Assembly: GCA_030550175.1 (NCBI GenBank)
Contig: JAUQPW010000008.1
Location: 34,137 to 84,978 of the forward strand
Origin: a bacterium
Lineage (GTDB): Bacteria > Moduliflexota > Moduliflexia > Moduliflexales > JAUQPW01
DNA length: 50,842 nucleotides
Direction: 5' to 3'
Made by a program: the position numbers and the translations under genes. The notes under the pieces were generated by a model. That model was given only the letters and a program-made list of their open reading frames with translations. It searched no databases and was not told the DNA's origin. Below are positions 34,802 through 44,415 of the stretch, one piece after another (the first letter of the stretch is position 1; every line of letters starts with the position of its first letter).

Positions 34802-36094
34802 ATGTTTCAGATGAGGCGCGCTCAATTTATGGAAAAAATGGGGAAAGGTGTGGCCATCTTCAAGAGTGCACCCATTGCCAACCGCAACCAGGATGTAGAT
34901 CATGAATATCGTCAGGACAGTGACTTTTACTATTTGACCGGGTTTGAAGAACCTGAATCTCTGTGCCTGCTGGCTCCTCAGCATCCAGAACACCAGTTCA
35001 TCCTGTTCGTGCGACCCCGGGATAAAGAAAAAGAAACCTGGACCGGTAGACGAGCGGGTCCGGAAGGTGCCATCAGAGATTATGGCGCTCAACAAGCCTA
35101 TACCATCGACAAGCTGGATGAAATGCTTCCTAAATATTTGGATCAGGTAGATAGAATTTACTATCGGATTGGAAAAGATCCGGAACTGGATCGCAAGATT
35201 ATGGGTTTAGTCTATTCTTATCGCACGAAGTCCCGAGTGGGTATTTCAGGTCCCTATATGTTGATCGACGCAGCCGAGATTCTCCATGAAATGCGCCTGA
35301 TCAAAAAGGAAGAAGAATTATCTTTGCTACGCCAGGCCGTGGATATTTCCTGCGAAGGTCACCTAGAGGCTATGAAGGCAGCCCGGGGGGGGATGTACGA
35401 GTATGAAATCGAAGCCCTCATAGAATATACCTTTCGCAAAAGGGGTTCTCCTCGAAACGGCTACCCCAGCATTGTGGGTTCCGGTCCTAATACCACCATC
35501 CTTCACTATGATACCAATAATCGCCAAATGCAGGAAGGAGAACTGTTATTGATCGATGCAGGGGCAGAATATGGATACTATACCGGTGATATTACCCGGA
35601 CTTTCCCGGTTAGCCGAAAATTTTCTCCTGAACAGAAGCAGATCTACCAGATTGTCCTGCAAGCCCAACTGGAAGCCATCGACCTGGTGAAACCAGGGAC
35701 AAGTATCATGGATGTGCATAACCGCGCTGTAGAAGTCATTACAGAGGGACTTGTAGACCTTGGCTTTCTACAGGGAAATGTAAAAGATTTGATCGAAAAG
35801 GAAGAGTATCGTAAGTTTTACATGCATAAAACCAGTCACTGGTTGGGGATGGATGTCCATGATGTGGGAAAATACAACCTCAATGGGAAGTGGCGGGTGT
35901 TAGAGCCGGGGATGGTTTTAACTGTAGAGCCTGGGATTTATATTTCTGAAGGAACCGAAAATGTGGATCCTAAATACTGGAATATAGGAATTCGAATCGA
36001 AGATGATGTGTTGGTCACACCCCAGGGTCATGAAGTCCTGACGGCTAAAGTACCTAAACAGATAGAGGATATTGAAGCAATAAGAGGTTCCTAA
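34802..36094 (+). CDS. pepP: Xaa-Pro aminopeptidase (M24B, PepP type)
   Basis: 430 residues, AAGGGG before the ATG. An N-terminal AMP_N domain (MRRAQFMEKMGKGVAIF, QDSDFYYLTGFEEPES) is followed by the pita-bread catalytic domain. All five metal ligands can be placed: Asp in LLIDAGAEYG, Asp in YTGDITRTF, His in TSHWLGMDVHDVG, Glu in VEPGIYI and Glu in GIRIEDDV. It removes N-terminal residues preceding proline and is cytoplasmic. Length matches E. coli PepP. Confidence 0.9.
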   Translation: MFQMRRAQFMEKMGKGVAIFKSAPIANRNQDVDHEYRQDSDFYYLTGFEEPESLCLLAPQHPEHQFILFVRPRDKEKETWTGRRAGPEGAIRDYGAQQAYTIDKLDEMLPKYLDQVDRIYYRIGKDPELDRKIMGLVYSYRTKSRVGISGPYMLIDAAEILHEMRLIKKEEELSLLRQAVDISCEGHLEAMKAARGGMYEYEIEALIEYTFRKRGSPRNGYPSIVGSGPNTTILHYDTNNRQMQEGELLLIDAGAEYGYYTGDITRTFPVSRKFSPEQKQIYQIVLQAQLEAIDLVKPGTSIMDVHNRAVEVITEGLVDLGFLQGNVKDLIEKEEYRKFYMHKTSHWLGMDVHDVGKYNLNGKWRVLEPGMVLTVEPGIYISEGTENVDPKYWNIGIRIEDDVLVTPQGHEVLTAKVPKQIEDIEAIRGS

Positions 36095-36155
36095 TCGTTG
36101 TTTTTGTCAATAACCGGATGAAACCTATGTCGGCCCCCCAAAGATCCTGGAAAAG

Positions 36156-37130
36156 CTACTGGAAAAATATGCACCAATAGCTATCTACCAGCCAATGGGT
36201 AATGGCAGCGGCCGTAACTTTTCCGGTTCTTATATAAGTAAGCCCATAAAACCACCCGGCCAGGGTGGCCAGAATCACATAGACCCAGTTCGGAGAATCG
36301 GGCCGATGAATGTGAGAGAGACCGAAGATGACCGAAGAGATCATTAAAGCCACATAAGGTTTTTCCTTCAACCGCTGAGAAATCAGGTTGTGAATCACTC
36401 CACGAAAGACTAATTCTTCGGGTAAAGCAATGGAAAATGCAATAAGAACCAGAGAAGCAAAGATCTGGGTACCTGATTTCATAGTTGGAGGTATGGTAAT
36501 GAAATGGGTAGGTACAGCAATGGGAATGGCAAAGAAAGCGACAAATACGGCGAAGTAGAGGCCTGCCTGCCGGATATCGTTCCTGTGCAACTGAAAAGTG
36601 TAACCTACCCCTTCCAAAGGACGTACAACCAGAAAAAGAAAAATTCCCCAGATCAGGCCCAGGACTCTATCCAGAGATTCTCCGTGTTCTATCGGAATGC
36701 TAATTAGCCGGATCCACCCTCCCAGGAGGGGAATCCAGAGGGCTATAATTACTAGGATATCTTGAATGGTTAATCCATCCGTCTTTGGCCTTGCAACCAG
36801 GAGGATGAAAGCAGGAATGAAAAGATATAACGCGTATATCCCTACATCTTCCCAACGAAACCCGGCAACGGAAAGGGCATAACAAGCATACATGGTAAGC
36901 AGAATCAACGCCATACCGAAAACCTTCGCGCAATTAAACCGGATTTTTTCCTTTAGTTTTTCGATTAACTCGGGAATCCCGAGCAGAAAATAAAGGGATA
37001 TAAGGAATATAAACAGCATAACGGCCGCGAGCTGGCTTTGAAGATCTAATTTAAGAGTTAATACGTATACGGAAAAAATTATCGTTAAAAAAATGATAAG
37101 GGGAAGGATAATCCAGTTCTTATGTTTCAT
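36156..37130 (-). CDS. CPBP-family intramembrane metalloprotease
   Basis: 324 residues with about eight to nine transmembrane segments. The C-terminal half holds the CPBP (Abi/Rce1-like) motifs: ALPEELVFRGVIHN with EExxxR, then FGLSHIHRP with the metal-binding His, and later HWLVDSY. This family cleaves membrane-bound peptides such as prenylated or signal-type substrates. The target is unknown. It is convergent with the Xaa-Pro peptidase gene. Confidence 0.85.
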   Translation of the reverse strand: MKHKNWIILPLIIFLTIIFSVYVLTLKLDLQSQLAAVMLFIFLISLYFLLGIPELIEKLKEKIRFNCAKVFGMALILLTMYACYALSVAGFRWEDVGIYALYLFIPAFILLVARPKTDGLTIQDILVIIALWIPLLGGWIRLISIPIEHGESLDRVLGLIWGIFLFLVVRPLEGVGYTFQLHRNDIRQAGLYFAVFVAFFAIPIAVPTHFITIPPTMKSGTQIFASLVLIAFSIALPEELVFRGVIHNLISQRLKEKPYVALMISSVIFGLSHIHRPDSPNWVYVILATLAGWFYGLTYIRTGKVTAAAITHWLVDSYWCIFFQ

Positions 37131-37335
37131 GTCGATTTTCCTTTTAGCATTAAAAAGACTCTGTTAAACGAGCGGTTTTCTAAGGCCATCTTTCCATTGT
37201 CTTTAACATGTTATGGTAGGCTTAAAAAAGCAATATAACCCGATAAAAATAAGGAAAAAATTAACTTAAACCTTGCAGAGTAAAGGGGATTTTTGATTCA
37301 TTTTGCGTGGTTTAAGTAATCGAGATAAACGACTT

Positions 37336-38418
37336 ATGAAAATTACCCAAATCGCTTCGGCACTTTATCGGATTCCCCCTCTTCGTCCCAGGAAGGATGC
37401 TATTCAGGAGTTCAGTGCCATGGAACTCCTTCTGGCAGAGATCTTTACAGATGACGGATTAACCGGCGTGGGTTATTCGTATACCATCGGACAGGGAGGC
37501 AAAGCAGCCAAGGTCCTGTTAGATGAAGATCTCGTTCCCTGTATTCTGGGTGAAGATCCCTCCAATGTGGAGCGGATCTGGCAGAAGATGTGGTGGCGAA
37601 TTCATGCAGTAGTCGGTGGGATTTCTCCGGTTGCCATGGCTGCGATAGATATAGCTTTATGGGATCTCAAAGCCAAGATGGCAGAGTTACCACTTTATAA
37701 ACTCTTGGGAGGTTATCGAGATCAAATATCCGTCTACACCACAGAGGGAGGTTGGCTTAATATGAGTTTGGAGGAGATAAAAGAAGAGGCTATAAAAGCC
37801 GTTGAGGAAGGATTTACAGGGGTAAAACTGAAGGTAGGTAAAGAAGACCCTCTGGAGGACGTTAAAAGGGTTCGTGAAGTTCGTAAGGTCATTGGAGACT
37901 CGATAAAGCTGATGGTCGATGTTAACCAAAAATGGACCTCTACGGAAGCCATTACCCGTGGGAAGCAACTGGAAGAGTTTAACATCTTTTGGTTGGAGGA
38001 ACCCCTCCCCCACGATGATGTGAGTGGACACGCCACCTTAAAAGCACATCTGACCGTCCCTATCGCCCTGGGAGAGAGCCTTTACACAAAGCAGGCGTTT
38101 AAAGCTTATTTGGAACAGAATGCTGTAAGCATTCTACAACCTGATGTGGGCCGGGTCGGAGGGATTACCGAATGGATGAAGATTGCAGCCCTGGCCGAAG
38201 CCTGGAACCTTCCCATAGCACCTCATTTTCTGATGGAAATTCACTTTCACCTCGCCGCCGCAGTTCCCCATGCCTTGTTCGTAGAATACATTCCGCAACT
38301 AGATCCCGTTTTGGAAGAGCCTTTTAAAATTAAGAAGGGAATCTTCCAGCTTCCTCAAACACCGGGCCATGGAATCCGATTCGATAAGAGCAAATTAAAA
38401 ATTTATCAGGTCCTGTGA
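37336..38418 (+). CDS. Enolase-superfamily enzyme (mandelate racemase/muconate lactonizing type)
   Basis: 360 residues from the ATG at 37336 (MKITQIASALYRI); the frame opens at 37303 with no better ribosome site. Catalytic landmarks of the MR subgroup: KLKVG with the Lys-x-Lys pair, metal ligands Asp in VDVNQKW, Glu in WLEEPL and Glu in ALGESLY, then QPDVGRVGG and His in APHFLMEIH. Such enzymes abstract a proton alpha to a carboxylate, in acid-sugar dehydration or racemisation. The exact substrate is not readable. It precedes an alpha/beta hydrolase by 26 bases. Confidence 0.87.
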   Translation: MKITQIASALYRIPPLRPRKDAIQEFSAMELLLAEIFTDDGLTGVGYSYTIGQGGKAAKVLLDEDLVPCILGEDPSNVERIWQKMWWRIHAVVGGISPVAMAAIDIALWDLKAKMAELPLYKLLGGYRDQISVYTTEGGWLNMSLEEIKEEAIKAVEEGFTGVKLKVGKEDPLEDVKRVREVRKVIGDSIKLMVDVNQKWTSTEAITRGKQLEEFNIFWLEEPLPHDDVSGHATLKAHLTVPIALGESLYTKQAFKAYLEQNAVSILQPDVGRVGGITEWMKIAALAEAWNLPIAPHFLMEIHFHLAAAVPHALFVEYIPQLDPVLEEPFKIKKGIFQLPQTPGHGIRFDKSKLKIYQVL

Positions 38419-38444
38419 AATTACTTTAACAAGGGTCAGGGGAC

Positions 38445-39398
38445 ATGCTATTTCGCCAAAAAACAAGGCAAAAGTATCTCTGGCCCTCCCTTACCGTGAT
38501 CATCCTTTTTTTATCCCTGCTGTTTCTTTCCACGGAGCTCTATAAGGAACAGGATTTCAGCTGGATTTTCTTGGATCGGAAAGGAAGTCTTGCCGAGATT
38601 GAAGAACGATCCCTGGATTCTAGAAAATATGAAGTTCGACTTCGTAGCTCAAAAGGTCTTATCGTAGAGGGATTTATTAAAATTCCGGATTCTTCTATCC
38701 TATCTGCACCGGCGGTGATTGTTTTTAACGGACTGGAGACCGGAGCCTGGGTAGTGGATATGATAAGTGGGGTTCAGGAAGTTCAGGAGACAGTGATCAT
38801 GGCGATGAATTATCCTTACAAAGGAGAGGTTTCCTTGGAGGGAGCTCAGCTCTTATCTACGCTCTTTCAGTTTCGCCAGGCTATTTTTGATACCGTCGTT
38901 AGTGGTTTACTTATGGTGGATTACCTGACCCAACGTAAGGAAGTAGATCCCGAACGGATTACCATGGTCGGGATCAGTTTTGGGAGTCCTTTTGCTGTGG
39001 TGGTGAGTGCTCTGGATTCTAGAATCAAGGGGGTTGCCATTCATTATGGAGGGGGTGATCTGGAAAAGCTTCTTTTCCATAATATTCAATCAGGAAGTTG
39101 GGTTTCCAGAAAGTTGCTGAGCACACTGGGTGCCCTGATCTTGGCCCCCATAGAACCCCTTAAATATATCGACCGAATAGCTCCCCGACCTCTTTTTATG
39201 ATTAATGGAGAACAGGATGAAAGAATTCCCCAGGAGAGTGCCCGGGCCTTGTTCCAAAAAGCCCATTTCCCCAAAGAGATGGTTTGGCTGGAGTCCGATC
39301 ATGTCTATCCTTCCAAAACAGAGTTGATCCAGGAATTAACCCGCAGAACCGCCCAATGGATGAAAAAGAACCACCTTTTTAAGGTCTCTCCAGAGTAA
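38445..39398 (+). CDS. Membrane-anchored alpha/beta hydrolase
   Basis: 317 residues, AGGGGAC before the ATG. An N-terminal membrane helix (WPSLTVIILFLSLLFLS, about 10-27) precedes a dienelactone-hydrolase-like alpha/beta hydrolase. Nucleophile elbow GISFGS in the middle, Asp in INGEQDERIP and His in SDHVYPSK complete a plausible triad. The active domain probably faces outward, since the N-terminus is short and basic. Substrate unknown. Confidence 0.82.
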   Translation: MLFRQKTRQKYLWPSLTVIILFLSLLFLSTELYKEQDFSWIFLDRKGSLAEIEERSLDSRKYEVRLRSSKGLIVEGFIKIPDSSILSAPAVIVFNGLETGAWVVDMISGVQEVQETVIMAMNYPYKGEVSLEGAQLLSTLFQFRQAIFDTVVSGLLMVDYLTQRKEVDPERITMVGISFGSPFAVVVSALDSRIKGVAIHYGGGDLEKLLFHNIQSGSWVSRKLLSTLGALILAPIEPLKYIDRIAPRPLFMINGEQDERIPQESARALFQKAHFPKEMVWLESDHVYPSKTELIQELTRRTAQWMKKNHLFKVSPE

Positions 39399-39504
39399 AA
39401 GTAAATAAGATAAAATCCAAGACTTTGAAAAGTCAAATAGTTACAAATTTTCTAGTTGACAATTCAAGAATTTTCCGGTTAAGTAAGTTAAATAGTTTTA
39501 ATTA

Positions 39505-39551
39505 AGTTCCTGATTATTTCCGGGTATAAGCCGACAGAACCCTTGGGAACT
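39505..39551 (+). promoter_or_regulatory. Possible structured leader before the alpha/beta hydrolase
   Basis: AGTTCC at 39505-39510 pairs with GGAACT at 39546-39551, enclosing a nested GGGT/ACCC stem at 39522-39525 and 39539-39542. It lies 30 bases before the ATG. No known riboswitch class recognised. Confidence 0.3.
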
Positions 39552-39580
39552 AACGCCGGGTGTGAAATAGACCGTTTCAT

Positions 39581-40354
39581 ATGCCTTATATAAATATTAA
39601 AGATAATAAGATTCGATATATGGTGGTAGAAAATACCCATAAAGTGGGGCATGGTGAGAAGATTTTTTTCCTTCATGGGCTGGGAGGAAATATTTATAAC
39701 TGGGCGTATCAAATTAAATATTTCTCAGAATCTTATCAGGTGATTGCTTTGGAGTTACCCGGTCATGGGAGATCTCCGGGAAAAGGAGCCACCGCCATTT
39801 CGGATTATACCAACCTGCTAAGAGAATTCTTTGAAGCCATGCACCTGGATGAAGTGATTTTAGTGGGTCATTCCATGGGTGGAGCTATTGCTCTAGACTA
39901 TGCGATTAAATATCAGGATTCTTTAAAAGCCCTTGGGCTTGTGGCTACAGGAGCAAAATTTGAGATTTCTACCCAAACCCTCATAAAACTGAAGGACAAC
40001 ATTGAGTCTATTTTTGGGGCTTTGGATAAAGCCAAGGAAAAAATGAAGGATATCGATGAGCGTTTGGTGACCAACGATATTAACGTGATGATGGGAGATG
40101 TCGTGGCCGCCAGAAAGTTTAACGTAACTTCCCAATTATCTACCATTCAAATTCCGACTTTAGTCGTTTGTGGTACCGAAGATCCCTTAATTCAAATCTC
40201 AATGGCCGAATATCTCCGGGATCACATTCCGGGTGCTCAACTTGCCCTCATTAAAGGGGCCGGTCATATGGTCATGGTGGAATATCCCAAAGAGTTTAAT
40301 ACCATTTTGGAGCAGTTTGTTATTAATTTAATGGTAAACTCTTTATGGGACTAA
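39581..40354 (+). CDS. Alpha/beta hydrolase
   Basis: 257 residues, soluble, with the classical layout: oxyanion segment FFLHGLGGNIYNW, nucleophile elbow LVGHSMGGA, Asp in VVCGTEDPLI and His in GAGHMVMVEYP, so the Ser-Asp-His triad is complete. Similar to the esterase/lipase and C-C bond hydrolase group. The substrate is not determinable. It is followed by fusA after 87 bases. Confidence 0.87.
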   Translation: MPYINIKDNKIRYMVVENTHKVGHGEKIFFLHGLGGNIYNWAYQIKYFSESYQVIALELPGHGRSPGKGATAISDYTNLLREFFEAMHLDEVILVGHSMGGAIALDYAIKYQDSLKALGLVATGAKFEISTQTLIKLKDNIESIFGALDKAKEKMKDIDERLVTNDINVMMGDVVAARKFNVTSQLSTIQIPTLVVCGTEDPLIQISMAEYLRDHIPGAQLALIKGAGHMVMVEYPKEFNTILEQFVINLMVNSLWD

Positions 40355-40441
40355 AAGTTGAATGGATAGTAAGTTATCTGTAATAAGGAGTAAAGGGGTT
40401 TATCTTCTATTTTATTCTTACTACAGATAACTTACAGAATT

Positions 40442-42469
40442 ATGGAATCCCCCATAGATAAAATCCGCAACCTGGGTATTATGGCCCATATCGATGCCGG
40501 TAAAACGACCGTCACGGAGCGAATCCTGTACTATACCGGGCGCTCTCATAAAATGGGGGAGGTTGATGAGGGATCTGCCACGATGGATTGGATGCCCCAG
40601 GAACAGGAACGGGGCATCACGATTACCGCGGCAGTTACAACCTGTACCTGGAAAGGTTGCCAGATTAATATTATCGATACGCCGGGTCATGTAGACTTCA
40701 CCATTGAAGTCGAGCGGGCTTTAAGGGTTCTAGATGGAGCCATAGCCGTTTTCTGTGGGGTAGAGGGTGTAGAACCTCAATCTGAAAAGGTGTGGCGGCA
40801 GGCAGATCGTTACCGTCTTCCCCGGATAGCTTTTGTAAATAAAATGGATCGGGTTGGAGCCGATTTCTTTCGGGCCATTCGGAGCATGGAAGAGAAACTG
40901 AAAGCCCGGGTCGTTCCTATTCAACTTCCATGGGGAGGAGAAAGTGATTTCCAGGGAGTTATTGATCTTATTGAAATGAAAGGCCTTCTCTGGCAGGATG
41001 AACTGGGGACTCAAATTGCAGAGGTTGAGATTCCGGCGGATAAGATCCAGGAGGCGAAAAAATATCGAGATAGGCTCATAGAAACCCTGGCCGAGACAGA
41101 TGATGTACTGCTCGATAAGTACCTCAACGAGGTACCTTTGACGGTGGAAGAAATAAAAGCCTCCTTACGGAAAGAAACACTACAAGGCCGGCTCTTTCCC
41201 GTACTTTGTGGTTCAGCTTTAAGGAATAAAGGCATACAACCTCTGCTCGATGCCATCATCGATTATCTACCCTCTCCTGTGGAAGTTCCTGTGACCCGAG
41301 GAATAAATCCCATCACCCAGGCGGAAGAAATTCGTAAGCCAGATCCTACAGAACCTTTGTCGGCTCTTGTATTTAAAGTCATGACCCATCTGGAAGGTCC
41401 CACCATCTTTTATACCCGAATTTATTCCGGTACACTGTCGGTGGGGGATACGGTCTATAATCCACGTTCGTGTAAGAGGGAAAAAGTTCTGAGGGTCCTT
41501 CAACTCCATGCCAATAAAATTACTCAAATCGATAAGGCTTATCCAGGGGCTATCATCGGGATTATAGGCTTGAAGTTCACCACGACCGGGGATACACTCT
41601 GTGACGAAGCCCATCCCATTCTCCTGCAATCCATTGAGTTTCCAGAACCGGTCATCTCCGTTGCTATTGAGCCGAGAACCCAGGCCGATCAGGAAAACCT
41701 GGACGAAGCTCTTCGAAAATTGGCTAACGAGGATCCCACTTTTCAAGTTAAGAAAAACGAGGAGACCGGTCAGACGATTATTTCAGGAATGGGAGAACTC
41801 CACCTGGAAATCCTCGTAGATCGACTCCTGCGGGAACATAAAGTTAAAGCTCGGGTTGGAAAGCCCCAGGTAGCCTTTAAAGAAACGATTCGGAAGAAAG
41901 TAGAAGTGGAAGGAAAGTTCATCAAACAAACCGGGGGGAGGGATCATTATGGGCATGTATGGTTACGAGTAGAACCCAATGAAAGGGGAAAGGGCTTTAA
42001 GTTCGAAACCGATCTAAAAGAAGGAACCTTACCGCCGATCTATATTGCCGCAGTGGAAGCAGGAATTCGAGACACGCTGGGAAGCGGAGTATTGGCCGGA
42101 TACCCCATCGTAGACGTCAAAGTTACCCTCTTTGGAGGTTCGTACCATGAAGAACATTCTTCGGAACTGGCTTTTAGGATTGCCGCCGCAACGGCCTTCA
42201 ATGATGCCTGCCGAAAAGCAGATCCGGTGCTTCTAGAACCGATGATGCGGGTCGAGGTTAACACCCCTAAAGCTTACACCGGTGAGGTCATAGAAGATCT
42301 AAATACCCGTAAAGGAAAAATTCAAGGATTGGAAACCCGAGAAACTACGGAAATTATTAAGGCTCTGGTTCCTTTGTCGCAAATGTTCGGCTATACCACC
42401 AGTCTCAGATCGCTGACTCAAGGCCGGGCAACCTTCTCTATGGAACTGTCTCACTATGATGAGGTCTAA
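40442..42469 (+). CDS. fusA: Translation elongation factor G
   Basis: 675 residues, near the usual ~690. GTPase motifs G1 [10 protein letters not shown]2 ERGITIT, G3 DTPGHVDF, G4 NKMDR and G5 GSALRNKG are intact. Domains II-V follow, with [20 protein letters not shown] in IV and [20 protein letters not shown] at the C-terminus. It catalyses ribosomal translocation. It is not beside rpsL, rpsG or tuf, so it may be a second EF-G, or the str operon is dispersed in this genome. Confidence 0.92.
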   Translation: MESPIDKIRNLGIMAHIDAGKTTVTERILYYTGRSHKMGEVDEGSATMDWMPQEQERGITITAAVTTCTWKGCQINIIDTPGHVDFTIEVERALRVLDGAIAVFCGVEGVEPQSEKVWRQADRYRLPRIAFVNKMDRVGADFFRAIRSMEEKLKARVVPIQLPWGGESDFQGVIDLIEMKGLLWQDELGTQIAEVEIPADKIQEAKKYRDRLIETLAETDDVLLDKYLNEVPLTVEEIKASLRKETLQGRLFPVLCGSALRNKGIQPLLDAIIDYLPSPVEVPVTRGINPITQAEEIRKPDPTEPLSALVFKVMTHLEGPTIFYTRIYSGTLSVGDTVYNPRSCKREKVLRVLQLHANKITQIDKAYPGAIIGIIGLKFTTTGDTLCDEAHPILLQSIEFPEPVISVAIEPRTQADQENLDEALRKLANEDPTFQVKKNEETGQTIISGMGELHLEILVDRLLREHKVKARVGKPQVAFKETIRKKVEVEGKFIKQTGGRDHYGHVWLRVEPNERGKGFKFETDLKEGTLPPIYIAAVEAGIRDTLGSGVLAGYPIVDVKVTLFGGSYHEEHSSELAFRIAAATAFNDACRKADPVLLEPMMRVEVNTPKAYTGEVIEDLNTRKGKIQGLETRETTEIIKALVPLSQMFGYTTSLRSLTQGRATFSMELSHYDEV

Positions 42470-42491
42470 TCAGGAGTAAGGAAGAAGAGAA

Positions 42492-44135
42492 ATGAGGAAC
42501 AAAAACCACCAAATAGAGAAGTGCGGACCAAGTGCCGCTTTCTGCATGTTTGTCTGCGGCCTTCTCCTGGGTCTTGTGGGGGTTTTATCCTCTCATCTGG
42601 CCATCAGTTTCTATAGATATCATTTTGTCCTCTTATTTCCTGTTTGGATGGGAATACTCCTGGGAATGGGAGTTTCCATCGGAGCGCGGATAGGAAGATG
42701 TACCCGACAGTTATCCGGATTCTTGATGGTTGCACTCCTGAGTATCGGTTGCTACGCCCTGCTTTTAACCCTCAATAACTTTACCTACCTGACAGAGCCG
42801 GGCACGGCGGTAAAAGAGTATTATTACTTGAGAAGAGATTTTGTGGATCCCATTCAAAAAGCCGTCTCTCAATACGGACTGGATCTCAGGACCTGGGATA
42901 CCCTCAAAGAAGTTTGGCTCCAATGGGCTTCTTTATTACCGGCTTATGATGAAAAAGCCATGGTTTCTAACCATGAATTTTCAATTTTTTTAGAGTATCC
43001 TCCTATTACCCGATGGCAGGCACAAAAAAAGATTTTAGAATTCGAGAAGGTCCAAAACTGGATGGTAGGGGGTGTGGAACTTCTCATTTTGTTCCTGGTT
43101 GCCTGGGAAAAAACTTATAAAACTATCCAATACAACTATGCCAGGACTTATTCCAGAAAAATGCTTCAATCTGAGGTAAAGGGCCCTCCGACCGAAACAA
43201 AAAACCTGGAAAGTCGGTTGGCTAACTTGAATCTGGAGCCGGGCCAGGTTTCCGAAGCATCCCAACGGGCTAAAAAGCCCGAGACCCCTGTTAAAACGCC
43301 GGATACAGAAACTCCCACGGTTGCTATTCCCCCTAGGCAGGTAGATCACACCAAAATCCCTGCAACCCTGATCCTGGATAGACAGGTTGACATTACCAAA
43401 CCCCTCACACCAACCCAGCCAGATATAGAGGGTATCGGCCCAACAGCTTCGACTTCTGCAACGCTCAACCGGCAAGCTGACACTCCAAAAACCCAAGAGC
43501 CCCTACAGGTAAAGACACAACAGCCAACACCGGGCCCTGGGTATGCACTTTTACTTCGAGGCTATGATCCGGCACGGACAGAAGCGCTGGTGGATTTCAT
43601 GACCAAATCTCTGAAGATGTCCATGGATAAGGCTAAAATCTTACTTAAAACGCCTTCTCTGTTAAAGGCTCCGGTAACGGACCTAGAAGCTCAGACTCTG
43701 GTAAGAGCGTTTAATCAACTGGGTGCTCGCGTTCAAGTTATTACCCTGGAGCAACTCCGGGCTATAGTCGAAAAACAAAGGAGGCAGAAGAGTAAAGAAC
43801 CCTCGATGACTCCATCGGAATCTGTTACTCAGCGTTTGGAAGTTCCGGCCACTATGACTTCTCAATTTTCCGGGGATAATCCGAGATACGCGGTTTTATT
43901 ACAAAAATTCGATAAGACCTATGAAGAAGAAGTTCTTCACCTCCTTGCTTCGCTAACCAGATTAACCGTAGAACGATTGAAATCGGCTCTGAGAACTCCT
44001 GCCCTTGTAGTAAAAAATGTGACTCAAGAAGAAGCCGACCGAATCAGTCAACAATTTAAGAGTATCGGTGCAGAAGTAGATGTTTTAACCATGCAGGAGG
44101 TAGAAAATTTGCTTACCTCCAAACGATCAGCGTGA
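42492..44135 (+). CDS. Membrane protein with two ribosomal L7/L12 C-terminal-like domains
   Basis: 547 residues, AAGGAAGAAGAG before the ATG. Three membrane helices near the N-terminus (about 15-38, 45-65, 74-94) and a fourth near 192-208. A Pro/Thr-rich linker with loosely repeated RQVD-type units (about 270-345) follows. Then two ~75-residue domains (about 350-425 and 463-541) match each other: YALLLRGYDPARTEALVDFM / YAVLLQKFDKTYEEEVLHLL, then a Leu-rich helix, then EEADRISQQFKSIGAEVDVL. Their helix order and the ...GA(K/E/R)V... ending resemble the L7/L12 C-terminal domain. Function unknown. It is just downstream of EF-G, the factor that L7/L12 recruits on the ribosome. Confidence 0.72.
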   Translation: MRNKNHQIEKCGPSAAFCMFVCGLLLGLVGVLSSHLAISFYRYHFVLLFPVWMGILLGMGVSIGARIGRCTRQLSGFLMVALLSIGCYALLLTLNNFTYLTEPGTAVKEYYYLRRDFVDPIQKAVSQYGLDLRTWDTLKEVWLQWASLLPAYDEKAMVSNHEFSIFLEYPPITRWQAQKKILEFEKVQNWMVGGVELLILFLVAWEKTYKTIQYNYARTYSRKMLQSEVKGPPTETKNLESRLANLNLEPGQVSEASQRAKKPETPVKTPDTETPTVAIPPRQVDHTKIPATLILDRQVDITKPLTPTQPDIEGIGPTASTSATLNRQADTPKTQEPLQVKTQQPTPGPGYALLLRGYDPARTEALVDFMTKSLKMSMDKAKILLKTPSLLKAPVTDLEAQTLVRAFNQLGARVQVITLEQLRAIVEKQRRQKSKEPSMTPSESVTQRLEVPATMTSQFSGDNPRYAVLLQKFDKTYEEEVLHLLASLTRLTVERLKSALRTPALVVKNVTQEEADRISQQFKSIGAEVDVLTMQEVENLLTSKRSA

Positions 44136-44192
44136 AACGTAGTTTTAGAGAACAGACCCTACGTTTTTACGTCTTATGTTTTATAAACAGGT

Positions 44193-44399
44193 ATGACTGA
44201 AAAAACCACTATTTTTATTGAAGGGATGAGCTGCGATCATTGTAAGATGACCCTGGAAAAAGGTATTGGCGGACTGAAAGGAGTCTTCTCGGTCAAAGTG
44301 AATCTCGATCAGAATCAAGCAGAAGTTCAGTTTGATCCCGACGAGATATCCTTGACAGATATTAAAAAGAAAATCGTTGATTTAGGATATAAGGTTTAG
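44193..44399 (+). CDS. Heavy-metal-associated (CopZ-like) domain protein
   Basis: 68 residues, AACAGG before the ATG. A single HMA domain with the metal-binding motif GMSCDHCKM and the expected ferredoxin-like pattern to the end. It is probably a cytoplasmic copper chaperone or a mobile metal carrier; mercury or other metals are possible for this fold. No P-type ATPase adjoins. Confidence 0.85.
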   Translation: MTEKTTIFIEGMSCDHCKMTLEKGIGGLKGVFSVKVNLDQNQAEVQFDPDEISLTDIKKKIVDLGYKV

Positions 44400-44415
44400 A
44401 ACAGGAGGAATAATT

